A stretch of DNA of 64,000 nucleotides from Myxococcales bacterium (GTDB lineage: Bacteria; Myxococcota_A; Polyangia; Fen-1088), in assembly GCA_022184915.1 (NCBI GenBank), contig JAGTJU010000001.1, forward strand, positions 1,366,057-1,430,056. The letters are read 5' to 3'. This document shows positions 16,155 to 23,931 of this stretch, in pieces. The number at the start of each line of letters is the position of its first letter. Positions within the stretch are counted from its first letter, which is position 1. The notes beneath the pieces were generated by a model, which saw only the letters and a list, made by a program, of their open reading frames with translations, was not told the origin of the DNA and made no database searches. Both the position numbers and the translations under genes were made by a program.

Positions 16155-16168
16155 GATATTCTGATATC
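16155..16168. promoter_or_regulatory. Candidate LysR operator between fpr and its divergent regulator
   Basis: GATAT-TCTG-ATATC is a perfect inverted repeat with 5-base arms, centred in the 72-base divergent region and the only AT-rich palindrome there. It fits the T-N11-A type of LysR site. It could also overlap one of the -10 elements. Confidence 0.5.
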
Positions 16169-16187
16169 ATCGTCCTGTTTTGCCGAT

Positions 16188-17060
16188 ATGAGATTCACGC
16201 TGCGTCAAGTCGAGGTTTTCCTGGCGGTGGCCCGCTTCGAGTCGGTGAGCCGCGCGGGCGAGGCGCTGCACATGTCGCAGTCGGCGGTGAGCGGGGCGCT
16301 TTTGGAGCTCGAGCGCCAGTTCGACGTGCGGCTTTTCGAACGGATCGGCAAGCGCCTGCGGCTATCGGACCGCGGCAAGGCGCTGCGTCCGCAGGCGCAG
16401 GCCACGCTGGACCGGGCCCAAGAGCTCGAGGCGGGGCTGTCGAGCCTGGAGCACGTGGGGCCGTTGCGGGTGGGGGCCACGATGACGATTGGGGATCATT
16501 TGGCGATTCCCCTGTTGGCGCGTTTTTTACGAACGGGGGAGGGGCCAAGGCCCAGCCTCATCGTGGCGAACACGCAGGAGATCGCGCGTTTGGTGGCGAA
16601 CTTCGAGATTGACGTGGGCCTCATCGAGGGTGACGTGCACCATCCCGAGCTCAGTGTCTCGCGCTGGCGGGACGATGAGCTGGTGGTGTTCTGTTCACCT
16701 TCGCATCCCTACGCGGACAAACGGCGTCTTGGTGACGCTGACCTCTTGGCGGCGGCGTGGGTGGTGCGGGAGCAAGGCTCGGGAACGCGGCAGGCCTTCG
16801 ACAGGGCGATGCACGGCTTGTCGCTCGACATCCTGCTCGAGCTGCAACATACGGAGGCGTTGCGGGCGGCGGTGGAGGAGGGCCTGGGCCTGGGGTGTCT
16901 TTCGGTGTTGGCCGTCGCGGATCATGTGGCGCAGGGCAAGCTCGTGCGTTGTTCCGTGCCCCAGCGGGATCTGCGGCGTCACTTCTCGTTCTTGCTGCAC
17001 AAAGAAAAGTTTCGCAGCGCCAGCATCGAGCGGCTGATCGCGCTGGCCCGGGACTTGTAG
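16188..17060 (+). CDS. LysR-family regulator, FinR-like
   Basis: A 290-residue LysR protein. The HTH domain begins MRFTLRQVEVFLAVARFESV with HMSQSAVSGALLELERQFD, and the effector domain contains GPLRVGATMTIGDHLAIPLL and CFS-like inducer-site residues near VVREQGSGTRQAF. ATG 16188 is used because it begins the conserved helix; the frame upstream crosses the fpr gene. Position opposite fpr, with a palindrome in between, predicts that it controls fpr and itself. The effector domain also resembles CysB/CbbR-type regulators, so a different inducer is possible. Confidence 0.88.
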   Translation: MRFTLRQVEVFLAVARFESVSRAGEALHMSQSAVSGALLELERQFDVRLFERIGKRLRLSDRGKALRPQAQATLDRAQELEAGLSSLEHVGPLRVGATMTIGDHLAIPLLARFLRTGEGPRPSLIVANTQEIARLVANFEIDVGLIEGDVHHPELSVSRWRDDELVVFCSPSHPYADKRRLGDADLLAAAWVVREQGSGTRQAFDRAMHGLSLDILLELQHTEALRAAVEEGLGLGCLSVLAVADHVAQGKLVRCSVPQRDLRRHFSFLLHKEKFRSASIERLIALARDL

Positions 17061-17231
17061 GCGCTGAGCCGGCTTCGTGTTGCAAGCGAAACGCTCGTTC
17101 GGTCGGGTGTCGTCGGGGCGTAACCAGGGGCTGCTTTGTCCGTGGGGCTGTGCGTGATCCTGAGCTTGGCACGGTCCCTGCTGTGCCTGAAGAAGCGCGC
17201 TGAACCCGGCGTGCTTCAGCAAGGAGACGAC

Positions 17232-17489
17232 ATGAGCATACTTTGGATGATCTTGGTGGGTTTGGTCGTAGGCGCGCTCGCGAAGCTGCTGATGCCAGGA
17301 CGGGATCCGGGCGGCATCATCGTGACGATCCTCATCGGCATTGCAGGTGCCATGATCGCAGGGCTTCTGGGGCGGGCCATGGGCCTTTACCGCTCAGGAG
17401 AGACCGCGGGGCTCATCGCTTCCATTCTGGGCGCGATGCTGCTCCTCTTTGCGTACCGCCTGGTCGTACGGCGTCGCGTGCGCACGTAG
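17232..17489 (+). CDS. GlsB/YeaQ/YmgE family stress-response membrane protein
   Basis: An 85-residue integral membrane protein with three hydrophobic segments: ILWMILVGLVVGALAKLL, IIVTILIGIAGAMIAGLLG and LIASILGAMLLLFAYRL. The conserved turn MPGRDPGG after the first segment identifies the family, formerly called transglycosylase-associated. These proteins are stress-induced and their molecular role is not settled. AAGGAG 11 bases upstream of ATG 17232 sets the start; the longer frame from 17136 adds unrelated sequence. A hairpin follows that can serve both this gene and the convergent lactonase gene. Confidence 0.88.
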   Translation: MSILWMILVGLVVGALAKLLMPGRDPGGIIVTILIGIAGAMIAGLLGRAMGLYRSGETAGLIASILGAMLLLFAYRLVVRRRVRT

Positions 17490-17498
17490 GGCCCTTCT

Positions 17499-17532
17499 CC
17501 ACCGCTGGCGGGTACACCCCCGCCGGCGGTGG
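17499..17532. terminator. Bidirectional hairpin between convergent genes
   Basis: CCACCGCTGGCGG (17499-17511) pairs with CCGCCGGCGGTGG (17520-17532) at 12 of 13 positions around an 8-base loop. It fills the gap between the stops at 17489 (plus) and 17544 (minus). There is no strong T run, so termination may be weak or factor-assisted. Confidence 0.65.
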
Positions 17533-17543
17533 GGTGGGGGCCT

Positions 17544-18923
17544 TCAGGGCTTGGGCACGGGCACGACGATGACGCGCTTGACGCCGCCCACCGTGGCCGT
17601 GGTGCCCGCAAGCGGCGTGAGCTTACCGTCGCTGGCGATGGAGAAGACTTTGATCGTACCGGCGTTCTGGTTGGCGACCAGCAGGTGTTTGCCCGTGGGA
17701 GCGACCGTGAAATTTCGGGGATTTGCGATGTTTTGCGTGGCCTTGGTGACCTCGGTGAGCGCACCGGTGTCTTGGTTGATGCTGAAGCCATAGATGGTGT
17801 TGGTGGTGCGGCCGCCGGCGTAAACGAACTTACCATCGGGTGTGACCTCGATGTGCGACCCTGCGTTCTCTCCTGCCAAGCTGACGGATTTTGGGTTCTG
17901 CAACTTACCGGAAGCGGCGTCGTAGGCGAACGACACCACGGTCGACATGTTTTCGTTCACCAGGAAGGCGAACTTGCCGCTGGGGTGGAACGCGATGTGA
18001 CGGGGGTCCACTGAGTCGACAGAGTCGGGCGTGTTTTTCGTGAGCTTGCCCGTCGTTTCGTTGAAAAGGAACTGATAGACCTTGTTGGGTCCACGGCAGG
18101 GGACGAACACGCCCTTGCCGGAAGGGTCAGGCATGATCTGGTGTGACTCGGCGCCGGTGGGCTGGGTATCCGTAGGGTCCCCGAGATCGCCGTCAGCGTC
18201 CTCAAGGGGAAACACGCGGACGTTTGCACCGTTGTAGTTCGACACGAACAGCCACTTCCCGGAGGGGTGCACGTGCGAATGGACGGCCAGGGCGCCGTCC
18301 GTGGGCTTACTGCTCTGGGCCGTCAGCTGTCCCGTACCCCGTGCGATCTTCAAGGCCGTGACGGTCCCGGTGGATGACTCGTTCGTTGCGTAAAGGTTCG
18401 TACCGCCAGGCCGGGCCGAAAGGTATGTGGTGTTGCCGCTCAGGGCGGTGACACCCAGGCTCGTCAGCATTCCCGTCTCTGCATTGAAGCTGAATCTTTC
18501 GATACTTCCTCCACCGCTCGTGTACACGAAGTAGTCCATTGCCATAGGCGTTCCTCCCATCCCTCCCATCGCGGCGCCACCGGCGCCCGCGCTTCCCCCC
18601 GAGCCTCCCCCGGCCGTACCTCCGCTGCCTCCCATGCTGCCTCCCTGTCCTCCGTTGCCACCTGCACCCTCGGCCTTGCCGCCGGCACCGCCGCTGGGCT
18701 CACTGCCGCCGCTGCCGCCATTGCCGCCGCTTTTACCGGCCGCACCGCCGCCGCTTTGACCACCGCCGCCACGCCCTCCTTCCCCTGCGCCTCCTTCACC
18801 GTCCTCGTCATCGGTGTCCGAGGACTCATCGGACTTACAGGCAGATGGCAAGGCAAGGCCCGTGAGCAAAACACCCGCGACCACCAAGCGAACTCTAGCG
18901 ATCGACTCAATACCGCACAGCAT
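17544..18923 (-). CDS. Lactonase-family seven-bladed propeller lipoprotein with Gly-rich tether
   Basis: A 459-residue exported protein. The signal peptide ends in LALPSAC (lipid cysteine 29); an acidic patch and a Gly/Ser-rich linker (about residues 42-125) follow. From about 128 the 6-phosphogluconolactonase-like propeller begins, with repeated blades such as SHVHPSGKWLFVSNYN, HQIMPDPSGKGVFVP, HIAFHPSGKFAFLVN and HIEVTPDGKFVYAG. This fold occurs in lactonases and in many proteins of unknown enzymatic activity, so the substrate is uncertain. It is likely anchored in the outer membrane with the propeller held away from the surface. It is convergent with the GlsB-like gene. Confidence 0.85.
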   Translation of the reverse strand: MLCGIESIARVRLVVAGVLLTGLALPSACKSDESSDTDDEDGEGGAGEGGRGGGGQSGGGAAGKSGGNGGSGGSEPSGGAGGKAEGAGGNGGQGGSMGGSGGTAGGGSGGSAGAGGAAMGGMGGTPMAMDYFVYTSGGGSIERFSFNAETGMLTSLGVTALSGNTTYLSARPGGTNLYATNESSTGTVTALKIARGTGQLTAQSSKPTDGALAVHSHVHPSGKWLFVSNYNGANVRVFPLEDADGDLGDPTDTQPTGAESHQIMPDPSGKGVFVPCRGPNKVYQFLFNETTGKLTKNTPDSVDSVDPRHIAFHPSGKFAFLVNENMSTVVSFAYDAASGKLQNPKSVSLAGENAGSHIEVTPDGKFVYAGGRTTNTIYGFSINQDTGALTEVTKATQNIANPRNFTVAPTGKHLLVANQNAGTIKVFSIASDGKLTPLAGTTATVGGVKRVIVVPVPKP

Positions 18924-19083
18924 CTCGGGATCCTACATCGAGGCAGGGTGGGTGTGCACTCGAAACCGGGCAACTCGGATCCTTGCCGCCGAGTGAGCGT
19001 GATTGCCGTGCGTCAACCCGCAGCTTCCGTGGCACGCGGCGTGCTTCGAAAACCAAGGCCAAAGGAAGGTCGCGCAGGCGTAA

Positions 19084-20181
19084 GTGGAAAAGACAGACGT
19101 GGGAGCCCCACCCGGAGCGCGCGCGACCGATCACGCCCTTGGCGCACGCTGGGGCTCGGTCGCGGTGACGGGCCTCTTCGTCTTGGTCTGCCTTTACACG
19201 CTCTACTTCGCCCAGGTGTTTCTCATCCCGGTGTGCGTGGCCGCGCTCGTGGCGCTGAGCCTTGCCCCGGTGGTGCGCGCTCTCATGCGCTATCGGGTGC
19301 CGCGCACCCTGGCGGCAGGGTTGGTCTGCGCGGCCTTGGTGGCCCTGACTTACCTCGGCGTCCAGAGCCTCTCGGGCCCCGCCACTACCTTTGTCGAAAG
19401 AGCCCCCGTGACCTTGCGCAAGGTCCAGCGGCGGCTGGGTCAAGTGTCACGCCCGCTCGAGAAGGTGTCCGAGTTCACGGAACGCGTCACGCAGCTCATG
19501 TCTCCGGGGCGCAAGCTGAAGGTCGAGACCAGCAGCGTGGAAGAACGCTTGCTCACGCGGGCGACTGCCTTTGCGTCTTCGGTGATGGTGGTGCTCATCC
19601 TCATCTTCTTCATGCTTTCCACGGGCAAAGATCTCTTGCGCCGGGTCGTGACGCTGCTGCCGAACATGACCAACAAAAAACGTGTGGTGGCGATCGTGCA
19701 GCGGCTCGGCACGGACGTGTCGCGCTACCTCATCACCATCGCGGGCATCAACTTGCTGTTGGGGGGCGTCGTGGCCGTATCCCTGTGGTGGCTCGACATG
19801 CCCACGCCGCTTTTGTGGGGCGCCATGGCGTTCTCGTTCAACTTCATCCCCTACCTTGGCGCTTTGGCGGGTGTCGTGGTGGTGGCCGCGGTCTCGCTCG
19901 TCACCTTTCCTGCGTTCAGCGACGCCCTCCTGCCCCCGGCCGTTTACCTCACCCTGACCAGCCTGGAGGGCATGGTGATCACGCCTTCGGTGTTGGGGCG
20001 TCGTTTGCCCGTGGGGCCGCTGGCCCTCGTGCTGGGTCTCCTGTTTTGGGGCTGGCTTTGGGGCATCGTGGGCGCCTTCGTCGCGGTGCCCCTCATGGCC
20101 GCCACGAAGATCGTATGCGACCGCTTTCACCGCACCCGCTGGGTGGGCGCTCTTCTTGGCACGGCGAACGGGCGAGGGTGA
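19084..20181 (+). CDS. AI-2E family transporter (PerM/YdiK-like permease)
   Basis: A 365-residue membrane protein starting at GTG 19084. Hydrophobic segments lie near VTGLFVLVCLYTLYFAQVFLI, AGLVCAALVALTYLG, SVMVVLILIFFML, then a cluster of four or five towards the end including GVVVVAAVSLVTFP and LALVLGLLFWGWLWG. The conserved motifs of the family, FNFIPYLGALAG and LEGMVITPSVLGRR, are both present. Members export various small solutes, or act as Na+(Li+)/H+ antiporters in some reports; AI-2 transport should not be assumed. It stands alone between the lactonase gene (divergent) and the accessory island. Confidence 0.88.
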   Translation: MEKTDVGAPPGARATDHALGARWGSVAVTGLFVLVCLYTLYFAQVFLIPVCVAALVALSLAPVVRALMRYRVPRTLAAGLVCAALVALTYLGVQSLSGPATTFVERAPVTLRKVQRRLGQVSRPLEKVSEFTERVTQLMSPGRKLKVETSSVEERLLTRATAFASSVMVVLILIFFMLSTGKDLLRRVVTLLPNMTNKKRVVAIVQRLGTDVSRYLITIAGINLLLGGVVAVSLWWLDMPTPLLWGAMAFSFNFIPYLGALAGVVVVAAVSLVTFPAFSDALLPPAVYLTLTSLEGMVITPSVLGRRLPVGPLALVLGLLFWGWLWGIVGAFVAVPLMAATKIVCDRFHRTRWVGALLGTANGRG

Positions 20182-20450
20182 CGGGATGACGTGACGGTTT
20201 GGAAATTGAGGGCCGTCAGCTCGCAGCGAACAGGGTCCGCGGAAAGGAGCCAGCCCGTGAAGAGGCATTTGACGGCAAGGTCGTCGGTAGCCTGCGAAGC
20301 GTCAGAAATGTCAATGTTTACGGGCACTTAATCTTTTGATGGGCATTTGACGGGAGAGGTCCCAGGGTTGAACCTTGCAGCGTTTTTCTTTGTTTTTCCA
20401 TGGACTTGCGCTTTTGACGGGCAATTGATGGTCGAGCGCCCGGAGACCCT
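20182..20450. other. Left edge of accessory island, no intact gene
   Basis: No convincing reading frame is present. Composition becomes visibly more AT-rich than the flanking chromosome, and three evenly spaced short repeats lie here (listed separately). Small minus-strand frames merely read the repeats. Confidence 0.5.
20264..20431. repeat. Three 12-base direct repeats at exact 78-base spacing
   Basis: GGCATTTGACGG occurs at 20264-20275 and identically at 20342-20353; GGCAATTGATGG, with two differences, occurs at 20420-20431. The interval is 78 bases both times. For the second and third copies the similarity extends upstream as ACTTxxxCTTTTGAYG, giving about 28 matching bases. The sequence between the copies is otherwise dissimilar, so this is not a CRISPR array. 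It lies directly before a truncated ATPase gene start. Confidence 0.7.
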
Positions 20451-20510
20451 ATGCTGACCTCGCTCGAGGTCGAGAACTTCAAGCGCATCAGGGGACGCCA
20501 GCGCTTCATT
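20451..20510 (+). pseudogene. 5' stub of a RecF/SMC-like ATPase gene
   Basis: ATG 20451, preceded by GGAG, begins MLTSLEVENFKRIRGRQRF. This is the characteristic opening of AAA/RecF/OLD-type ATPases, in which a Walker A loop should follow some 10-20 residues later. Instead the frame loses all similarity after about 20 codons and no Walker A is seen. The rest has apparently been deleted or replaced by the following unrelated DNA. Confidence 0.55.
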
Positions 20511-20770
20511 TCGCAGCTCAGGTCGTGGAGCTGGACTAGGGGACACCGGTATCTGCCCTGGTCGCCTGACCCGCCCGCCGGGCACCTTGCGCGGATTGTG
20601 ATAGGTGCGGCACAGGTGGGCCCCAAGCAGACCCTTGTGTCGGGACGCGATTTGTCGGAACTGACACTTGAGGGTCGGCGGCCTCTGCGGTTGGGTTGTT
20701 CAGGCCATCCCCCAGCTCGCAAGATCGATCCCCCGTTTCGCGAAATCGATCTCCCGCCGTGGTGCCGCCC
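20511..20770. other. Non-coding or decayed segment between two gene fragments
   Basis: This stretch joins the ATPase stub to the peptidase fragment. I see no intact gene. A two-copy 21-base tandem repeat lies at its right end, in frame with the peptidase fragment. Sequence such as GGGGACACCGGTATCTG looks like debris of a mobile element, but no transposase or clear terminal repeats are visible. Confidence 0.35.
20716..20756 (+). repeat. Two-copy 21-base tandem repeat
   Basis: CTCGCAAGATCGATCCCCCG and TTCGCGAAATCGATCTCCCG, 21 bases apart, agree at 16 of 20 positions. In the frame of the following peptidase fragment they encode S-Q-D-R-S-P-V and S-R-N-R-S-P-A, so they may be the end of a heptad linker of the lost protein. 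Confidence 0.5.
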
Positions 20771-21018
20771 ATGTCGCCGTCACTTGATCTCATCGAATCT
20801 CTACTGCGAGCCCATGGCCCCCTTTGGACGAACGGCAAAGCTCACATAACGGTGATCGCCGGCGTGGACCGGGTCGCCAGACGGATTCTGGTCTACGACC
20901 TTGGCCGCCCGACATAGGAGGGGTTGAGTGGCGGCCTTTCGCCACTTACTATTCCAGTGGGGCAGCGGGGGCCGACACGGGCGCAGATGTACAGGCAACA
21001 TTTCTATATTTGCCATAG
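20771..21018 (+). pseudogene. Papain-like cysteine peptidase, C-terminal fragment with frameshift
   Basis: From ATG 20771 one frame reads LIESLLRAHGPLWTNG, then AHITVIAGVD and RRILVYD, and the adjacent frame continues PWPPDIGGVEWRPFATYY to a stop at 21016-21018. Together these match the C-terminal half of papain-like peptidases of the AvrRpt2 type, including the catalytic His in the AHITVIAG strand. The join needs one additional C after GTCTACGACC (20901-20902). The N-terminal half with the catalytic Cys is missing. The full-length relatives are often secreted toxins; this copy is inactive as it stands. Confidence 0.5.
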
Positions 21019-21035
21019 CCATGCCTGACACTCGA

Positions 21036-21545
21036 ATGAGGCGATTCGTATTTCTTTGGCTTGCCATGTTGAGCATCTTTAGCTGCAACAGAGACAAGCG
21101 AGACCATGTGCAGGCGCCTGTAAAGCACTTAGAAGCTAGGAGCAACGATATGGGGAACACCGAACTGCCAGCAGGGGTACCTATAGAACCAGGCGTATCC
21201 ATCGGAAAGGTGTCTTTGGGACAAGCAGTAGAAAGTCTGCCTGGACCGGAGAAGCAGGAGAACGGGACCGTCACAGTTCCACCTGGCATCTCAGCTTCAA
21301 TCAAAGATGGACTCGTCGTCGACATTTGGCTCGAAGACATTCGAGCATTGGCCATGCCGGTCATCATTGCCGGCGTAACGATTCCCCCGGATGCACCCCT
21401 GGAGCGAATCAAGGAACTTCTAGGTCCCTGCCAGGAAGTGCCCGTCAAAGGTGGCATGTTCTTCAACTGCAAGGCTGGCGTGGCCATCGGAACCGATTTC
21501 CTGGGAGAAGGGCGGTTCGTACAAGTCAGGGTCGGGCCGCGCTGA
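21036..21545 (+). CDS. Small lipoprotein, unknown (possible immunity-type)
   Basis: A 169-residue lipoprotein from ATG 21036 (21021 is also possible). The signal peptide RRFVFLWLAMLSIFSC ends in a lipobox cysteine at residue 17. The mature part begins with a charged spacer and has GVSIGKVSLGQAVESLPG, then GLVVDIWLEDIRALA and CQEVPVKGGMFFNCKAG with two cysteines that may pair. The SIGKVxLGQ pattern recalls small BamE/SmpA-like domains, but I cannot assign it. It starts 17 bases after a peptidase-toxin fragment, a position typical for a periplasmic immunity protein; this is inference from context. Codon usage is less GC-biased than the window average. Confidence 0.65.
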   Translation: MRRFVFLWLAMLSIFSCNRDKRDHVQAPVKHLEARSNDMGNTELPAGVPIEPGVSIGKVSLGQAVESLPGPEKQENGTVTVPPGISASIKDGLVVDIWLEDIRALAMPVIIAGVTIPPDAPLERIKELLGPCQEVPVKGGMFFNCKAGVAIGTDFLGEGRFVQVRVGPR

Positions 21546-21620
21546 GGCCGCCGGTGGGGAGCGTATCCAACGGCATCTCGGACCCACGGCTTTTGTGAAG
21601 TTCTGCGGTTGCAACGACCC

Positions 21621-22247
21621 ATGAGGGGCCTGTGCGCTTTCCTTCTGCTTTGCGCGCTCGTCACCTGCTTCAAGCGCGAAGGTCCGAGAGAATCCGTACC
21701 GCACGCCCCTCTCGCCCGCGGTGACGCTGCCAGCGACATTGAAGCAGCTCATTCGCCAGATCTACCGGACTGTGTCGATGCCGATCTCAGAGCTGCCATC
21801 CTCGGGGCCGACGTCGAAGCCGTGCGGCGTTCTTTGCAGCGGCAGGCTCCGTCGTTCGATGCATGCGCGGGAGGTCCGCTCGTTCACTTGGCTTTGCGAG
21901 GAGAGATCCCGGATGCGGACCTGGGAGGCGCCAAAGGGGTCCGGGAGCGGGCGCATTTTCACGATCGCCAGGAGCGCAGGCTGAAAATCGGTTTGCTCCT
22001 ACTCGAGGCAGGCGCACCCGTTGATCAGCGCGACGAGGCCGACAACTCCGCGCTTCACGCCGCGATGACCTTTGCGCCTGGCCATACGGATTCGCTTCGC
22101 CTGATCGTGCGGGCGTTGCTCCAGCGAGGTGCGCGGCCTTCGCTCGTCAACGGCAGAGGGCTGACGCCGCTCGAGTTGGCCCAGCGCTGGTCTCGGGAGA
22201 ACGCAGCGCTCCTGCGGGAGGAGCTTGATGCAGTTGGCAGGCGATGA
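21621..22247 (+). CDS. Ankyrin-repeat lipoprotein
   Basis: A 208-residue protein from ATG 21621; an in-frame TTG lies four codons upstream. The N-terminus RGLCAFLLLCALVTC is a lipoprotein signal with the lipid cysteine at about residue 16. The mature part holds about three ankyrin repeats: LRAAILGADVEAVRRSLQ, LVHLALRGEIPDADL and a well-conserved copy DNSALHAAMTF, with the final GRGLTPLELAQRW. Ankyrin lipoproteins of this size often accompany toxin genes as immunity or accessory proteins, which would fit the neighbouring peptidase fragment. Nothing in the sequence proves that role. Confidence 0.75.
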   Translation: MRGLCAFLLLCALVTCFKREGPRESVPHAPLARGDAASDIEAAHSPDLPDCVDADLRAAILGADVEAVRRSLQRQAPSFDACAGGPLVHLALRGEIPDADLGGAKGVRERAHFHDRQERRLKIGLLLLEAGAPVDQRDEADNSALHAAMTFAPGHTDSLRLIVRALLQRGARPSLVNGRGLTPLELAQRWSRENAALLREELDAVGRR

Positions 22248-22614
22248 GATCGGGACACCGCCGGGAAGCCTGTGCCCGACCCAACGTTTTCGCGCCCATG
22301 GCCCGCCCGCCCCCGGGGGCGACGCCGAGGAGGACGACGCCAGGGGACACGCGGCTGCCCGGCCGACGGATGCGCCGGGGCAGGGTGGCACCCCTGTGCC
22401 TGCGGCGTGACAGGGATGCGAGGGGACAGCCAAGGAGGCGAGTCGACTTACGTTATTTGACAGAATGCGCCATTTCGGACAGCGTTGGCGGATGGGAACG
22501 TTTCGCTGGGACTTCCGCTGCGAACCTCTCTTGCCGCCGAATCCGCGCTAAAGAGCCCTTGGCCGGCGCCACTCCCGGCCGGCGCCTCCCCAAAGACCAA
22601 AAAAGGAAAGCTCA
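22248..22614. other. Intergenic region before the ATPase-HNH pair
   Basis: No convincing gene is present. A TTGACA hexamer occurs at 22457-22462, but no good -10 follows at standard spacing. The 10-mer GGCCGGCGCC is repeated at 22561-22570 and 22577-22586. AAGGAAAG at 22603-22610 is the ribosome-binding site of the ATPase gene. Confidence 0.5.
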
Positions 22615-23931
22615 GTGCTTGAGTCGATGCACCTAAAGAACGTGGGACCGGCGCCGGACATGAGAATGAACCTGGCCCCCAGGTTGAACCTCATCACGGG
22701 CGACAACGGTCTTGGAAAGAGCTTCTTGCTCGACGTCGCATGGTGGGCGCTGACTCGTAAGTGGCCACAAGACCTCAACGCGAATCTCACCTCAGGCTAC
22801 GCAGCCCGCCCGATAGACCCTACAAAGGCGGCCACCATCGAGTTTGGGCTCAAGAGCAAGACCGGAAACGTCAACTACCAAAGCCCCTATGTTCCCGTGG
22901 AGCAAGCGTGGAAGGGGAAAGCCGGACGGCCCTGGAATCCCGGACTCGTCATCTATGCCCTCGCGGACGGCGGTTTCGCTGTATGGGACCCTGCCAGAAA
23001 CTACTGGAAGAAGCAGGGAAACATCGACGTTCAGGAGCGCTTGCCCGCGTATGTCTTCAGCTCGAAAGAGGTTTGGGACGGTCTCCGCGTACCTATCGAT
23101 GGGAAATTGACCCTCGTGAGCAACGGTCTCGTTGCAGACTGGGCTTCATGGATTCGGGAAGGCAAAGACGACGCCAGGCGAATGGCGGCCGTTCTGGCGC
23201 TCCTCGCTCCGTCGGTTGGCAACGAAACGCTCAAGGCAGGCTCGCACTTCGCTCGGCTTTCAGTGAACGATGCCCGCGACATTCCGACGGTCCATATGGG
23301 CTATGGGCAGGATGTTCCGATCCTTTACGCATCGCTGGGCGTGCGCCGGATCGCCGCTCTCGCGTACATGCTCTCTTGGGCATGGCGGGAGCATATCGTT
23401 GCATCTCACCAGCTGGGGCAGGAACCTTCCTCGCGCGTCGTGATGCTCTTTGACGAGGTCGAGGCGCACCTCCATCCACGGTGGCAGCGGGCCGTCGTCC
23501 CTGCCCTCCTGAACGTCGTGCAGGCGCTTACTGACTACGAGCATGCTTCGGTGCAGCTCATCGCAGCGACTCATTCCCCGCTGGTTCTGGCCTCGATGGA
23601 GCCCTTGTTCGATTCCGAAAGGGACAAGCTGTTCGTCCTCGACATGGAAGAACGTTTGGTCACTCTCCGCGAAATGGTGTGGGCCATGCAGGGCGATGTC
23701 ATCAACTGGCTCGTGTCCGAGAGCTTCGGTCTACTACAGGCGCGTTCGATCGAGGCCGAAAGAGCTGTCGAGGCTGCGGAAGCATGGATGCGCGGTGATG
23801 CGGCCTCTCTGCCCCCAGCATTGTCGACGAAGGAATCGATCCACGATGAACTACAGCGTGTGCTTGCGGGGCACGATCCCTTCTGGCCCCGTTGGATCGT
23901 CAAATACGAGAAGTCGGGAGGGCGGCCGTGA
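22615..23931 (+). CDS. AAA family ATPase, PtuA-like (probable phage-defence component)
   Basis: A 438-residue ABC/SMC-type ATPase starting at GTG 22615 behind AAGGAAAG. The order of motifs is LKNVGPAPDMRMNL, Walker A TGDNGLGKSFLLD (about 29-41), a signature-like segment LYASLGVRRIAALAYML (about 240), Walker B with D-loop VVMLFDEVEAHLHPRWQ (about 277-293) and the H-loop LIAATHSPLVL. The signature helix lacks the SGE/SGQ sequence of transporters, as in RecF-like defence ATPases. Its stop overlaps the GTG of an HNH nuclease gene by four bases. An ATPase coupled to an HNH protein is the arrangement of Septu (PtuA-PtuB), although this ATPase is short for PtuA. The region is less GC-rich than the flanks, suggesting transfer. 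Confidence 0.82.
   Translation: MLESMHLKNVGPAPDMRMNLAPRLNLITGDNGLGKSFLLDVAWWALTRKWPQDLNANLTSGYAARPIDPTKAATIEFGLKSKTGNVNYQSPYVPVEQAWKGKAGRPWNPGLVIYALADGGFAVWDPARNYWKKQGNIDVQERLPAYVFSSKEVWDGLRVPIDGKLTLVSNGLVADWASWIREGKDDARRMAAVLALLAPSVGNETLKAGSHFARLSVNDARDIPTVHMGYGQDVPILYASLGVRRIAALAYMLSWAWREHIVASHQLGQEPSSRVVMLFDEVEAHLHPRWQRAVVPALLNVVQALTDYEHASVQLIAATHSPLVLASMEPLFDSERDKLFVLDMEERLVTLREMVWAMQGDVINWLVSESFGLLQARSIEAERAVEAAEAWMRGDAASLPPALSTKESIHDELQRVLAGHDPFWPRWIVKYEKSGGRP

Noticed and set aside
18756-20189. Long plus frame (477 residues) over the lactonase start and AI-2E permease
   Set aside because: The permease frame has real motifs and helices; this one is Arg/Gly/His-rich shadow sequence.
20264-20431. 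CRISPR array
   Set aside because: Repeats are too short (12 bases), only three, not all identical, and no cas gene is nearby.
20537-20770. IS21-like transposon end
   Set aside because: Some phrases felt familiar, but no transposase, terminal inverted repeat or target duplication could be shown.
22457-22462. TTGACA as promoter of the ATPase-HNH operon
   Set aside because: No acceptable -10 at 16-18 bases; kept only as a remark.
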